A stretch of DNA of 64,000 bases from Fen-1364 sp049515135 (GTDB lineage Bacteria > Spirochaetota > Spirochaetia > SZUA-6 > Fen-1364): NCBI GenBank assembly GCA_049515135.1, contig JBEKUJ010000001.1, forward strand, positions 1 through 64,000, read 5' to 3'. The position numbers and the translations under genes are program-made. The notes beneath the pieces were generated by a model. It saw nothing but the letters and a program-made list of their open reading frames with translations. It made no database searches and had not been told where the DNA came from. Within the stretch, counting starts at the first letter, position 1. Each line of letters begins with the position of its first letter. Below, piece after piece: positions 52,005-60,954 of this stretch.

Positions 52005-52931
52005 TCAGTGTCCGTGGATCAGCGCCACCTCTGCCGATTCCGCCGTGGTGCTCTTTTCGCTCTGAGCTTGTTCCACGAAGAAGTAGTCTTTCACCCCCAG
52101 GACGTCCCCGAAGGTGTTGAAAACATCGCCGGACAACCAGTGAGCAGGTCTGGGTCCGCCGGACTTGGTGGGAATTGCAAGCCCGGTGTTGATCACCTTT
52201 CCCTGCTCGTCCCTTGCCGCCGTGGGATGAAGGAGATTCATCGTCTCTATCACCACCCCCTTGTAGAGGTTCTCATGAACGTAATGGATGGTGCCGTCTT
52301 CATCAACTGCCAGCACGATGCCTGCGTGGGTCCTCGGGTCATGAATCCGGTCCCCGTTGCCCTTGGAGTCCCACGTGTTGTCCCAGATGATGACATCCCC
52401 GGGCCGCGGATACTTGTCAGTGTGCAGCACATTCCTTTCCTTGAGGGTCTTGTACAGCCGGCTCACCCCGTCTCCTGAGTAAAGCCCGAAATCCTTGGTC
52501 ACGTCGATCCAGAGCCGATAAAAAACGGCGCTGACCGTACCAATACAGTCAAGGACGAACCTCTTTCCGTTGACACTCACGCTTTCATTCGGCCGCTTCC
52601 CGATCAGAGTCTTGGCGGATGCAATGACCGCAAGCTCATCCTTTGTTGGCGGCTTCTGGAGCTCTTCGGGAGAACGATAGATGCCGAGCGCCTCCGCGGA
52701 GAGAGAAAACGGCGGCGCCGCGGGGTTCTGCGCGGCGGGCTGTGTGGCAGGGCGGGTTGGCGGCGCTGACTCCGCGGCCGCGGCCGGCGCTGGTTGCGCC
52801 GGCGGTGGTTGGATGACCTGCGCAGGCTTTTCCTGGGACGCCGAGGCGGGCGTCGTGGTCACGGAGGGCGTTGACGCGCATTCCGCCAGGAGAAAAACGG
52901 AGACAAGAATCAGGTACTGGACATTCTTCAT
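52005..52931 (-). CDS. NlpC/P60-like (CHAP-type) lipoprotein
   Basis: A 308-residue protein. The signal peptide ends in a lipobox-like LLAECAS, then a Pro/Ala-rich linker (about 25-75), then a papain-fold domain. FVLDCIGTVSAVFY carries the presumed catalytic Cys and DPRTHAGIVLAVDEDG the His. PGDVIIWDNTWD sits between them, as in NlpC/P60 or CHAP peptidases that cut peptidoglycan peptides. It is likely an outer-membrane or periplasmic wall hydrolase. GGAGG precedes the ATG at 52931. It follows the ankyrin gene on the same strand by 68 bases and may be co-transcribed. Confidence 0.85.
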   Translation of the reverse strand: MKNVQYLILVSVFLLAECASTPSVTTTPASASQEKPAQVIQPPPAQPAPAAAAESAPPTRPATQPAAQNPAAPPFSLSAEALGIYRSPEELQKPPTKDELAVIASAKTLIGKRPNESVSVNGKRFVLDCIGTVSAVFYRLWIDVTKDFGLYSGDGVSRLYKTLKERNVLHTDKYPRPGDVIIWDNTWDSKGNGDRIHDPRTHAGIVLAVDEDGTIHYVHENLYKGVVIETMNLLHPTAARDEQGKVINTGLAIPTKSGGPRPAHWLSGDVFNTFGDVLGVKDYFFVEQAQSEKSTTAESAEVALIHGH

Positions 52932-52999
52932 AACGGCCTCCGCGCTTCTTGGGTCTTATCAGCTCCCAGCGTATCACATTCCCTGCAGAGCACAACTCC

Positions 53000-55009
53000 T
53001 CATGGAGTTTTTTTCTCTTCGGGAGGTACCCTGGCCTTGGCCAGGGCCTTGTACGCGCCGGTACCCTTCAGTTTCTCGTTGCCCGCGGCGTAATCAAAAG
53101 CGGTCTTGCCGTCGTTTGACTTGAGCGTGCCGTCCGCCCCGGCCTTCAACAAAGTCATAATGACGGCAGGGTTCTTGTTCTCCTTTGCCGCCAGCATCAA
53201 AGGCGTCCGGCCGTCGGGGCTCTGGTCGTCGACTTTGGCCCCTGCCTTGAGAAGAATTGTGACGACCCTGGGGTTCTGATTGCGCTGCGCCGCGTACATC
53301 AAAGGCGTCCAATCATCTTCGTCCCTGTCGTCCACCTTCGCGCCTTTGGTTATGGCCGCTTGCACCTGTTCAGGCGTCCCGGTGCGCACAAACTCAAAGA
53401 AGTCCTGCGCTTTTTCCAGGGCGTTGCATGCGGCAGTACTTTTCAGATTCCCGTTGTCAGTGGCGTACTCAAAGGCCGTCCTGCCTGTGCTGGACTTGGG
53501 GTCGCCCTTTGCCCCTGCTTTCAACAGAACCATGACGACCTCGGGGTTTGTGCTCTTTCTCGCAGCCAGCATCAAGGGCGTCCAACCGCTGGGGTCCTGA
53601 TCGTTGACCTTGGCCCCTGCCTTCAACAATGTCGTGATGACAGCGGGGTCGTGGTTGCACTCCGCCGCGTACATCAAGGGCGTCCAGCCATCCTCGTCTC
53701 GGTCGTCAACCTTCGCGCCGTTGGCTATGACCCCCTGCACCTGCTCGGGCGCCGCGGTACGCACAAACTCGAAGAAAGCCTGCGCTTTCTCCAATGCCCC
53801 GTACGCGTCTGCAGTCTTCAAGCTCTCGTTGCCCTGAGCATAGTCAAAGGCGGTCTTCCCGTCGCTGGACTTGAGCTCGCCGTTTGCTCCTGCATCGAGC
53901 AGGGTCATGATGACCTCAGGGTTGCTGTTCCTTCTGGCCGCCAGCATCAAGGGCGTGCGGCCGTCAGGGGTCCGGTCGTTGACATTGGCCCCTGCCTGCA
54001 GCAGAGTCGTGATGACAGCGGGTTCAAGGTTGCGCTCCGCCGCGTACATCAAGGGCGTCCAGTTATCCTGGTCTCGGGAGTCGACCTTCGCGCCTTTGGC
54101 TACTGCGGCCTGCACCTCCTCTGTCGCCCCTCTGCGTACAAACTCGAAGAAGTTCTGCGCTTTCTCCAGCGCTTTGGACGCATCTGTTCCCTTCAGGTTC
54201 TCGTTGCCGGATGAATAGTCAAAGGCGGTATTGCCGTTGCTGGATTTGAGCTCGCCATTTGCCCCTGCCTTCAGAAGCCTCATGATGACGTCAGGGTTCC
54301 GGGTTTTCGCAGCCGCCCACATCATCGGCGTCCTGCCATCCACGTCTTGGTCGTCAAGCCGCGCACCTGCCTCCAGCAGGATGGTGATGACCCCAAGGTT
54401 GCCGCCGTTTTCGCATGCGTACATCAGCGAGGTCCGCCTTGCATTGTCTTTGTCATTGACGTCGGCTCCGGCGGACAGCAAAGTCGTCGTGACCTCAACG
54501 TTGCTGTTGTAGCGCACCGCTTTGATCAGGGGCGTCATGCCATACCCGTCCTTGTCATCAAGTTTCGCCCCGGCTTTCAATATTGCGGTGATGACCTCGG
54601 GACTTCTGCTTTGCTCCGACGCCCACAGCAAGGGTGTCTGGCCATCCTCGTCCCTGTCATTGATGTTGGCTCCGGCTTCCAGGAGGGCAGAGAGGACCTC
54701 GAGGTTCGGGTTGCGCGCTGCCGCGAACATCAGGGGCGTCATGCCGTCCTTGTTCCGCCCGCCGAGCTTTGCCCCGGCCTCCAGCAAGGTTGTTATGACC
54801 GCGGGATTCCCGCTGAACGCTGCGGCAATCATCAGCGGCGTCGAGCCGTCCCTGTCCCTCCCGCTGACTTCGGCCCCGTCAGTTATGGCTGCCTGGACCT
54901 GCTCCGGTGTTCCGGTTCTGACCAGCTCCATGAGGTCCGCTGAATCTTCCGCAAAGGCGGCCGGGGCGATGAACAGGCACGCGAACAGAATCACTTCCAA
55001 CCTTTTCAT
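53000..55009 (-). CDS. Large secreted ankyrin-repeat protein of 125-residue modules
   Basis: A 669-residue protein. A Sec signal peptide (MKRLEVILFACLFIAPAAFA) is followed by four modules. The first (about 20-290) has seven ankyrin repeats. Modules 2-4 are each 125 residues and nearly alike, starting FFEFVRxG and containing two ankyrin repeats (WTPLMYAAERNLEPAVITT, RTPLMLAARRNSNPEVIM) and a GKTAFDYAQGNESLK spacer. It ends with a Pro/Lys tail. It is predicted to be periplasmic and protein binding. GGAAGGGAAG precedes ATG 55009. It starts 49 bases after the CAP-protein gene and is likely in an operon with it and with the NlpC-like lipoprotein gene. Confidence 0.92.
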   Translation of the reverse strand: MKRLEVILFACLFIAPAAFAEDSADLMELVRTGTPEQVQAAITDGAEVSGRDRDGSTPLMIAAAFSGNPAVITTLLEAGAKLGGRNKDGMTPLMFAAARNPNLEVLSALLEAGANINDRDEDGQTPLLWASEQSRSPEVITAILKAGAKLDDKDGYGMTPLIKAVRYNSNVEVTTTLLSAGADVNDKDNARRTSLMYACENGGNLGVITILLEAGARLDDQDVDGRTPMMWAAAKTRNPDVIMRLLKAGANGELKSSNGNTAFDYSSGNENLKGTDASKALEKAQNFFEFVRRGATEEVQAAVAKGAKVDSRDQDNWTPLMYAAERNLEPAVITTLLQAGANVNDRTPDGRTPLMLAARRNSNPEVIMTLLDAGANGELKSSDGKTAFDYAQGNESLKTADAYGALEKAQAFFEFVRTAAPEQVQGVIANGAKVDDRDEDGWTPLMYAAECNHDPAVITTLLKAGAKVNDQDPSGWTPLMLAARKSTNPEVVMVLLKAGAKGDPKSSTGRTAFEYATDNGNLKSTAACNALEKAQDFFEFVRTGTPEQVQAAITKGAKVDDRDEDDWTPLMYAAQRNQNPRVVTILLKAGAKVDDQSPDGRTPLMLAAKENKNPAVIMTLLKAGADGTLKSNDGKTAFDYAAGNEKLKGTGAYKALAKARVPPEEKKTP
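53030..54154 (-). repeat. Three direct 375-bp repeats inside the ankyrin gene
   Basis: Modules at 54154-53780, 53779-53405 and 53404-53030 are each exactly 375 bp and keep high nucleotide similarity. The equal length and similarity point to recent tandem duplication. Confidence 0.85.
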
Positions 55010-55058
55010 GAACTTCCCTTCCGGATTGCACATTCTCTTTCTCCTTTTCATGAAGGTC

Positions 55059-55712
55059 TTACTTTTCTTCGTAATCTCCCGCGAGATCCATGACGCACAC
55101 AAAGCCGAACCTGGGGTGAGGGCCAACAGCAATGCCCACCGTTCCAAAAGCTGAATTGAAAATATTCAAGCGATGGCCACGGGAGGGGACTCCGTCGTCC
55201 ACGATGAGCTGGATGACGATCTGTCTGGCATTGTCCGGACCGTACGCGCAGTTTTCGCCGGCTGTTTTCTTCCACTTCCCATAGCGATTCATTCTCACGA
55301 AAGGCGATGAGCCATCGGAGCCGTCGTGGCCCGTTGCGCCTGTCTTGCCCTGATCCTTCGCCTGGTCCTTGGCGGCCTGGGAAAGTCCTTTGGAAGCCGA
55401 GAATGGACGGAACGGAGATTGTCTCTTGAGAAAGGCAATTGCCTCGTCAACTGCCTTCGTGCCCTCACTGAGCCTGACGCCGATTTCCCCCTTGTATTCG
55501 AGGACGCCATGATGGATGTGCGAGCGGTAATCGAGGAGAATGGCGACATACTCTGCCGGCGAGGTGCGAGCGCGATTGAGCTCCTGAAGCACCTCGGCCT
55601 CCGTCCGGTCCAGAAAAGCGTAGTCGGCGAGGTCCTTGGCGTAGGCGACAGAAGCGAGCAGGAGGCACACCGACACGACTATCAACAGCCTTCCCGTGCG
55701 TTTCCTTCCCAT
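55059..55712 (-). CDS. Secreted CAP (SCP/PR-1) domain protein
   Basis: A 217-residue protein. A signal peptide (LLIVVSVCLLLASVAYA) is followed by a CAP domain: LQELNRARTSPAEYV at the start, GENCAYGPDNARQIVIQLI near residue 155 and VPSRGHRLNIFNSAFGTVGI near residue 180, then GFVCVMDLAGDY. These match the bacterial CAP superfamily, secreted proteins of uncertain biochemical role that often bind other molecules in a shallow cleft. It is the first gene of a probable operon with the modular ankyrin protein. A TAGAAT lies just before the ATG, so the transcript could have a very short leader. Confidence 0.88.
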   Translation of the reverse strand: MGRKRTGRLLIVVSVCLLLASVAYAKDLADYAFLDRTEAEVLQELNRARTSPAEYVAILLDYRSHIHHGVLEYKGEIGVRLSEGTKAVDEAIAFLKRQSPFRPFSASKGLSQAAKDQAKDQGKTGATGHDGSDGSSPFVRMNRYGKWKKTAGENCAYGPDNARQIVIQLIVDDGVPSRGHRLNIFNSAFGTVGIAVGPHPRFGFVCVMDLAGDYEEK

Positions 55713-55828
55713 GGCGACATTCTATCATCTCTCTCCAGGAGACGCACGCCGCCGTACGCTCCGCAGCTGACTGTCATCCCGCCGTTTTCCCATCGACAGA
55801 AAGTCGATTCTTCTGGTATCGTTGCGCG

Positions 55829-57028
55829 ATGGCTTTTTCGCCGGCGTCCCGCTCGCTTCTTCCGGGCGCCTTTCTGGCTGCGCTCCTGCCAACCCTTCTT
55901 TCCTGCTCTCCTCCTGCCCGCCGCGCCGTGTACTATTGGAAGACGGCGCAGGGTCCTTCCCTGCAGGAGATAGCCCGCGCGGACCAGTTGGGGGCGGACA
56001 GGCTTTACGTGAGGATGTTCGATGTGGAGTCCAAAGGCGCGGCTTCTCCTGCCCTGACCTCCTCCGTCGCGGAGCGTTGGTCGTGGACTGATGGAGGAAA
56101 TCGCGAGATTGTTCCCGTTGTGTATGTCGTAAACGATATCTTTGCGGCGGCAGGTTTCCAGCCGGCACAAGCCGCCGGCTCACTCCTTGCAGGAGTCTCC
56201 CGGGTCTGGGGAACAGGGAGCCCTGCATGGAAAGAGCTGCAGGTGGACTGCGACTGGACGGCGTCCACGCGCGCGGCGTACTTCGCTCTTCTTGCAGCCC
56301 TCCGGCAACACCTTGGCGCTCAGGGAAAGAGCCTGAGCGCAACCATCCGGCTCCACCAGGTAAAGTATCGAAATCTGTCCGGAGTGCCGCCCGTTGATCG
56401 CGGCATGCTCATGGCGTACAACCTCCTTCCCCCGAACGATGCCGGGGAGAAGTCCGCCATCCTGGACAATGACGAGCTTGAAGGGTACCTGGCATCGGTG
56501 AAAAGCTATCCCCTGCCTCTGGACGCCGCCCTGCCGATGTTCGCCTGGGTGATCCAATGGGAGGGGGAGCGGCTCATCGGCCTGATCGACGATGCGCGGG
56601 CAATCGCGGAGCTTGCCGGCCCCGGGTTTGCGCGTGTCGGACCTGATCGCTTTGTAGCCCTTGATCGAGGTTCCCTTGCAGGGCGCTCTGTTGAAAAAGG
56701 AGATGTCTTTGTCATCGACAGGCCGGGACCGGAGGCGGTGCGCCAGACGGCCGTGAAGCTTTGCTCGGCTCTGCGTCCCCAGGCCCGTTGGATCGCGCTC
56801 TACCATCTTGATTCCAACGTCATGGACGCGTTCACCGGAGGAGACTATGCAAGGATTGAGGCGATTTACGATGCTCTTGGCGCTCGCAGGGGTCGCGGTG
56901 TTCCGGCTCCCCGCGTGCGGTCCAGGCCCTTTTGTCGGAGAAGCGGCATTCGCGGGAAGCGATCAACTGACATGCTTCTCGTGGTCCGAAGCGGGGGATC
57001 CGATCTTCCTTCCGCTCCTTTCCACTGA
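55829..57028 (+). CDS. DUF3142-like lipoprotein (C-terminus suspect)
   Basis: A 399-residue frame. An N-terminal signal ends in LLSCSPP, a lipobox. The body fits DUF3142: AVYYWKTAQGPS, LYVRMFDVES, IVPVVYVVNDIF, ELQVDCDWTASTRAAYF, LSATIRLHQVKYR and RGMLMAYN, an exported family with a TIM-barrel-like pattern and unknown role. The last 60 residues (GRGVPAPRVRSRPFC and on) are Arg-rich and overlap the first 182 bases of the next gene, whose start at 56847 has a strong ribosome site. The natural end is therefore probably near residue 345, and the tail may be frameshifted or read-through sequence. No ribosome site is visible before ATG 55829. Confidence 0.8.
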   Translation: MAFSPASRSLLPGAFLAALLPTLLSCSPPARRAVYYWKTAQGPSLQEIARADQLGADRLYVRMFDVESKGAASPALTSSVAERWSWTDGGNREIVPVVYVVNDIFAAAGFQPAQAAGSLLAGVSRVWGTGSPAWKELQVDCDWTASTRAAYFALLAALRQHLGAQGKSLSATIRLHQVKYRNLSGVPPVDRGMLMAYNLLPPNDAGEKSAILDNDELEGYLASVKSYPLPLDAALPMFAWVIQWEGERLIGLIDDARAIAELAGPGFARVGPDRFVALDRGSLAGRSVEKGDVFVIDRPGPEAVRQTAVKLCSALRPQARWIALYHLDSNVMDAFTGGDYARIEAIYDALGARRGRGVPAPRVRSRPFCRRSGIRGKRSTDMLLVVRSGGSDLPSAPFH

Positions 57029-59204
57029 GGAAGACACGCAAGCCCGCTATGACGGGCGGGAAGCGGAGCGGGAAGCGGAGCTTGACTCCTACGCCCGGGA
57101 CTGGTCTTCTTTCCTGGAGCTTGGCTCCTCGCAGGCCGCCCGCGATCTCGCTCACTCCATGCTTTCAGACGATGACCCGGCCGGCTTCTTCCGGCAGAAG
57201 GTGCTCCAGCGCGTGCCCGGCAACGTCGCCTTCCGGTCCGACGACGTGCAGCGCTATCTTGCGCTGATGACGCGGGCAGGAAACCTTGATGCGGCAGCTG
57301 ACCCTTGGGCGCCAAAAGAGCCTCAGCAGGACCTGTCCAGCGGATGGCGGGAGCTGTTCCGCGATGCTTCTGCCGCGCAGGACCGCAAGGGACTTTCTCC
57401 GTTCCTCCAGGCCCGGCTGGCTTACCTGGTTCTACGCGCGGCCACCCAGTCCGGTTCTCCGCAGAAAGCGCTGGACATCTACCAGGGTACTTTCGCCGGC
57501 AAACCAGCATCCCTTTTGAGATTCAAGGCATGGTCATACGCAGCGCGCGCCGCGCTCAAGCTCGGCGACGTGACCCGGGCGGCCCAGTGGTACCTTGCCA
57601 TCCTGGACCAGTTCCCGTCTCTGCAGTTCGCAATGGAGGAATCCCTCGGATCCTTGAACCTCGATGACCCGGCATGGGACTCGCTCTCCGACTCTCTGCC
57701 CGCAGGCCATCGGCGGGCGGTTGCCGCCTTTGTGCGAGCCCTTTTTGATCCACACGTGGAGACGACACGGTACATGGAGACCATCGACGCTGAGGAGCCT
57801 GGCTCTCCCCACCTGGGGAAGCTCTTCATCAGATCGCTTCGGGCGATCGACGAGGTCCGATTTCCGAGGGTGTTTGCCGGCTATGCGGCCCCCGGGGCAG
57901 CCCTTTCCCAGTCCGTTGCGGCGCCTTCCAGCCCCGGCCCGATGCAAATCGATGACGGCAAATTGCAGGCGCTTCTCGACTTCGCGCTCGGTGTGATTGG
58001 GCGGAACAGAGAATGGAATGCCGGACTCTGGCAGGCAGGGACCGCGCATCTGGCGCTTCTCCTTGGACACGTCGACGACGCGCAGGCCGTGCTGGAGCAA
58101 GCGCGGTCCCAGGAGCAGCAGTTCTCCGCCCCGGGGAAAGGGGCGCTGGCCGTTGAGCGCCTCCTCGCCGCCCTTGCACGGGGCCGGCCGGAGGGGGAAT
58201 TGCAGTCTCTGCTGCCGGACGCACTGTCAGTGCTGGATACGATGGCAAAGGACGGTGACACGGCCCCCCGGGAGGCGGTGTTCGGAGCGCTGGGGCTCAG
58301 GAGGCTCGCGCAGGGCGATGCGCCCCGAGCGACTCTGGCGTTCACCGTGGCCGGCTACTCTGAGACGGTCCGGTTCATGCTGGACATGTACGACACGCCC
58401 TCGGACCTCCAGGCCCTGGAGCATCTCCTGGCTTCCCCGCCGGAAACAGAGAGCGCGGCCGGGGCGGCCCGGTTTCCCTTCAAGGCTTCAGACCTGGAGT
58501 ACATGCGCGGCGTGCGCCTTCTGCGCGCCGGTTCCTTCGATGCGGCAGCGCAGGTGATGGGATCCCTCCCGGCCGGCTTCTGGAAGGCCGGGCCGAAAAA
58601 GAACGACGCCACTTTCAATGAGCAGTACGCCAGCGCGCCCATGTTCTCCCTGTGGATAGCCAGCGGCGATATGAACGACCCGTCGGTGAAGCCGCGGCTC
58701 ATCCGCAAGGACGTCCTTGCGCGGCGCCTGGCGGAGCTGAAGCGCGCGGCAGATTCCACAACTCTGGGCTGGATGTACCTGTCCACACCATATATCGGGT
58801 ACAACGACCTTCTCTGGAACGGCGATATGATCGAGGTGCTCAAGCGGGCCTCTCTTGACGGGGGTTGGCCCTTCGTGACGAGAGACCTCGCCGGCAGGGC
58901 CACCGAACGGATGCGTGACTTCCTGGACGAGTATGATTCCAACGGGATCGCTTCCCGGTATCTTAAGACCTCCCTGGATCGTGAGAAGGTCACCGAGAGA
59001 GCCGCCCGGCTGGCCCTGGGGCTCTGGCGGTCACTGACGGACCGCTCCTACACGGAAAGCGCCGGCACCCCGTCCGGACGGCCGGCGGCGGATGCTCACA
59101 ACGTCGCCGTTACGATCGCGGGGAAATACGGGCGGACATCAGTGGTCCGGGAATATCGCGGCAGCTTTGACGACGGCTGTCCCGGGCTGGAGCTGACCCG
59201 ATAA
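56847..59204 (+). CDS. Hypothetical exported protein, putative lipoprotein
   Basis: A 785-residue protein. A signal peptide (RFTMLLALAGVAVFRLPAC) ends in a poor lipobox (Pro at -2). The mature protein is helical and has short repeats that look TPR-like (ARAALKLGDVTRAAQWYLAIL, GTAHLALLLGHVDDAQAVL, LRAGSFDAAAQVMGSLP). I do not recognise the family. ATG 56847 follows GGAGGAG. The gene overlaps the preceding DUF3142-like frame by 182 bases and both probably belong to one operon of exported proteins. The C-terminus is in front of a 126-base gap to a convergent MATE gene. Confidence 0.8.
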   Translation: MQGLRRFTMLLALAGVAVFRLPACGPGPFVGEAAFAGSDQLTCFSWSEAGDPIFLPLLSTEEDTQARYDGREAEREAELDSYARDWSSFLELGSSQAARDLAHSMLSDDDPAGFFRQKVLQRVPGNVAFRSDDVQRYLALMTRAGNLDAAADPWAPKEPQQDLSSGWRELFRDASAAQDRKGLSPFLQARLAYLVLRAATQSGSPQKALDIYQGTFAGKPASLLRFKAWSYAARAALKLGDVTRAAQWYLAILDQFPSLQFAMEESLGSLNLDDPAWDSLSDSLPAGHRRAVAAFVRALFDPHVETTRYMETIDAEEPGSPHLGKLFIRSLRAIDEVRFPRVFAGYAAPGAALSQSVAAPSSPGPMQIDDGKLQALLDFALGVIGRNREWNAGLWQAGTAHLALLLGHVDDAQAVLEQARSQEQQFSAPGKGALAVERLLAALARGRPEGELQSLLPDALSVLDTMAKDGDTAPREAVFGALGLRRLAQGDAPRATLAFTVAGYSETVRFMLDMYDTPSDLQALEHLLASPPETESAAGAARFPFKASDLEYMRGVRLLRAGSFDAAAQVMGSLPAGFWKAGPKKNDATFNEQYASAPMFSLWIASGDMNDPSVKPRLIRKDVLARRLAELKRAADSTTLGWMYLSTPYIGYNDLLWNGDMIEVLKRASLDGGWPFVTRDLAGRATERMRDFLDEYDSNGIASRYLKTSLDREKVTERAARLALGLWRSLTDRSYTESAGTPSGRPAADAHNVAVTIAGKYGRTSVVREYRGSFDDGCPGLELTR

Positions 59205-59330
59205 CTGTATCCGCGCGCAATCATGCAAAGACGAATGGATGACCTCTGCAAGCGAAACCCCCGCGCAGCTCTCTCTCAAGAAGTACTGACGGTGAGGAGG
59301 CTCGGGACCGCTCTTGGCGGCCGGACCTGA

Positions 59331-60767
59331 CTAGTCCCCGGAGACCGCCTCTTCTTCCACCGGCTCGGAACCGTCCAGCACCGCTTCCCCAGCCACAGAG
59401 GGTTGAACCGCCCATACCGGAGAGTGAGCAGCCAGACTGTCGATGGTGGCCCGCACCCACCAGTATCCGGCAAACGCCACAATCAGGTTCGTCCCCGCCA
59501 AGGCAATCCACGCGGCTCGCAACGGCTGGTTCAGGGGATGAAGCAGAAGGTAGGCGGCGGGGATTGCAACCGCGACCCGTATCAACGTCAACAGGAACCC
59601 CGGCCATGAACGGCCCATGCCCTGCAGAGAGCTGATCTCCACATTCATCATTGCATACAGGCCGTAGGTGAAGGGGATGGTAAGGAAGTACGCGCGCGCA
59701 TACTCGTTCACGCGCGGGTCTTTGGTGAATACGCCGATGATCTGGTTGCTGAACGCGGCCACCAGCAGGCCAAACAACGTTGCAATCCCGAATCCCCAGA
59801 CCAGGGCGGAACGGTAGGCTGCCCGCACACGGTCGAAGTTCCTGGCGCCCGTGCTCTGGCCCATTATTGCCATCGCGGCTATTCCGAACCCGATTGCAGG
59901 CAGGTAGGCAAAGAACTCCACGCGGAACCCGATGGAGAAGCTGATGGCCCCCGCTTCCTGGAACCTGCTTGAGATGATCAGGGTGAGTAGAGACAGGGAA
60001 AGAGGCCCGATCACGTTCGTCAACGCGGCGGGGAAACCGATGTTCAGGACCTCCCGTACCGCCGCCCACCGGATGCGCAGGCGGGACCACTTCAGCGCAA
60101 CCATCATTCTGGCCCTCTTCAGGATGACCAGACCCGCGACAAAGACCATGAGCTGGGCAAGGAGCGTCGCCAGCGCGGAGCCGCTGATCCCCAGGGCCGG
60201 GAACCCCAACCACCCGAAGATCATGACGGGGTTCAAGGCGGCGTTGATGATGGTCGAAATGACGAACAGGACAGTCACGGTCTTGTTGTCGCCCTGGGAG
60301 CTGAAAGCAAAGACCACGGAAAACATCAGGAAGACAAGGATGGATCCACCTGAAACCCATGTGAAATACTGAAGGGCAAGGGGCAGGATGGAGCCCGTGG
60401 CACCAGAGGCAACCAGGAGCTGCGTCCGGAAGCTCAGCGAGATCGCAGTGAAGATGACGCCCGCGATTGCTGAGAGCAGGAATGACTGGCCAAGGACGCG
60501 CTCAGCCTCTGCGATGTCCCTGCGCCCTATGCTCATCGCCATGAGCACGCCGGAGCCCACCGTGATCCCCATGCTGAGGGACACCATGATGAACAAAGTG
60601 ATCTGTGAGATGCTCACCGCTGCGATGGCTTCCGGGGCGAGCTTGCTGACCCAGAACGCGTCAACGGCGTTGTACAGGGTCTGGAAAAATATCGAAAGCA
60701 TCACAGGCCATGCCAGCGACCACATCTGCGGCATGAGCCTGCCCTGCGTCAGGTCCTGTCCGTGCAC
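59331..60767 (-). CDS. MATE-family efflux transporter
   Basis: A 478-residue integral membrane protein of the MATE (MatE) family with the expected 12-helix pattern. Seen are FFQTLYNAVDAFWVSKLAPEA near residue 20, GVLMAMSIGRRDIAEAERVLG near residue 75 and, in the second half, GFPAALTNVIGPLSLSLLTL and AAMAIMGQSTGARNFDRVR. These are the family's paired MatE repeats. It exports cationic drugs or metabolites by Na+ or H+ antiport. The substrate is not known. GTG 60767 is chosen because AGGAGG lies five bases before it. The longest frame begins at 60878 without a ribosome site. It is divergent from nothing nearby and monocistronic. Confidence 0.94.
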   Translation of the reverse strand: MHGQDLTQGRLMPQMWSLAWPVMLSIFFQTLYNAVDAFWVSKLAPEAIAAVSISQITLFIMVSLSMGITVGSGVLMAMSIGRRDIAEAERVLGQSFLLSAIAGVIFTAISLSFRTQLLVASGATGSILPLALQYFTWVSGGSILVFLMFSVVFAFSSQGDNKTVTVLFVISTIINAALNPVMIFGWLGFPALGISGSALATLLAQLMVFVAGLVILKRARMMVALKWSRLRIRWAAVREVLNIGFPAALTNVIGPLSLSLLTLIISSRFQEAGAISFSIGFRVEFFAYLPAIGFGIAAMAIMGQSTGARNFDRVRAAYRSALVWGFGIATLFGLLVAAFSNQIIGVFTKDPRVNEYARAYFLTIPFTYGLYAMMNVEISSLQGMGRSWPGFLLTLIRVAVAIPAAYLLLHPLNQPLRAAWIALAGTNLIVAFAGYWWVRATIDSLAAHSPVWAVQPSVAGEAVLDGSEPVEEEAVSGD

Positions 60768-60954
60768 AAGTTCCTCCTCAGAACGCGCCGCGACGCTGCC
60801 CCGCGGCCGGCGTCGCGTGTTCCAAGGATAGTAACCAGGGGAAAGGGTCGGCAACAGGAATCTCGAAGGATGTCGCAATCAGCCGCCCAGGATGTCGCTT
60901 TCAACCCCGGCGCAGGGCGGCGGCAGTGATGTGTGTCGGGTTCGGCGTGGCCGT

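Noticed and set aside
53030..54154. Regular spacing suggestive of a CRISPR array
   Set aside because: The 375-bp period is coding (ankyrin modules) with no short palindromic repeats or unique spacers. The same holds for the 126-bp WD40 repeats.
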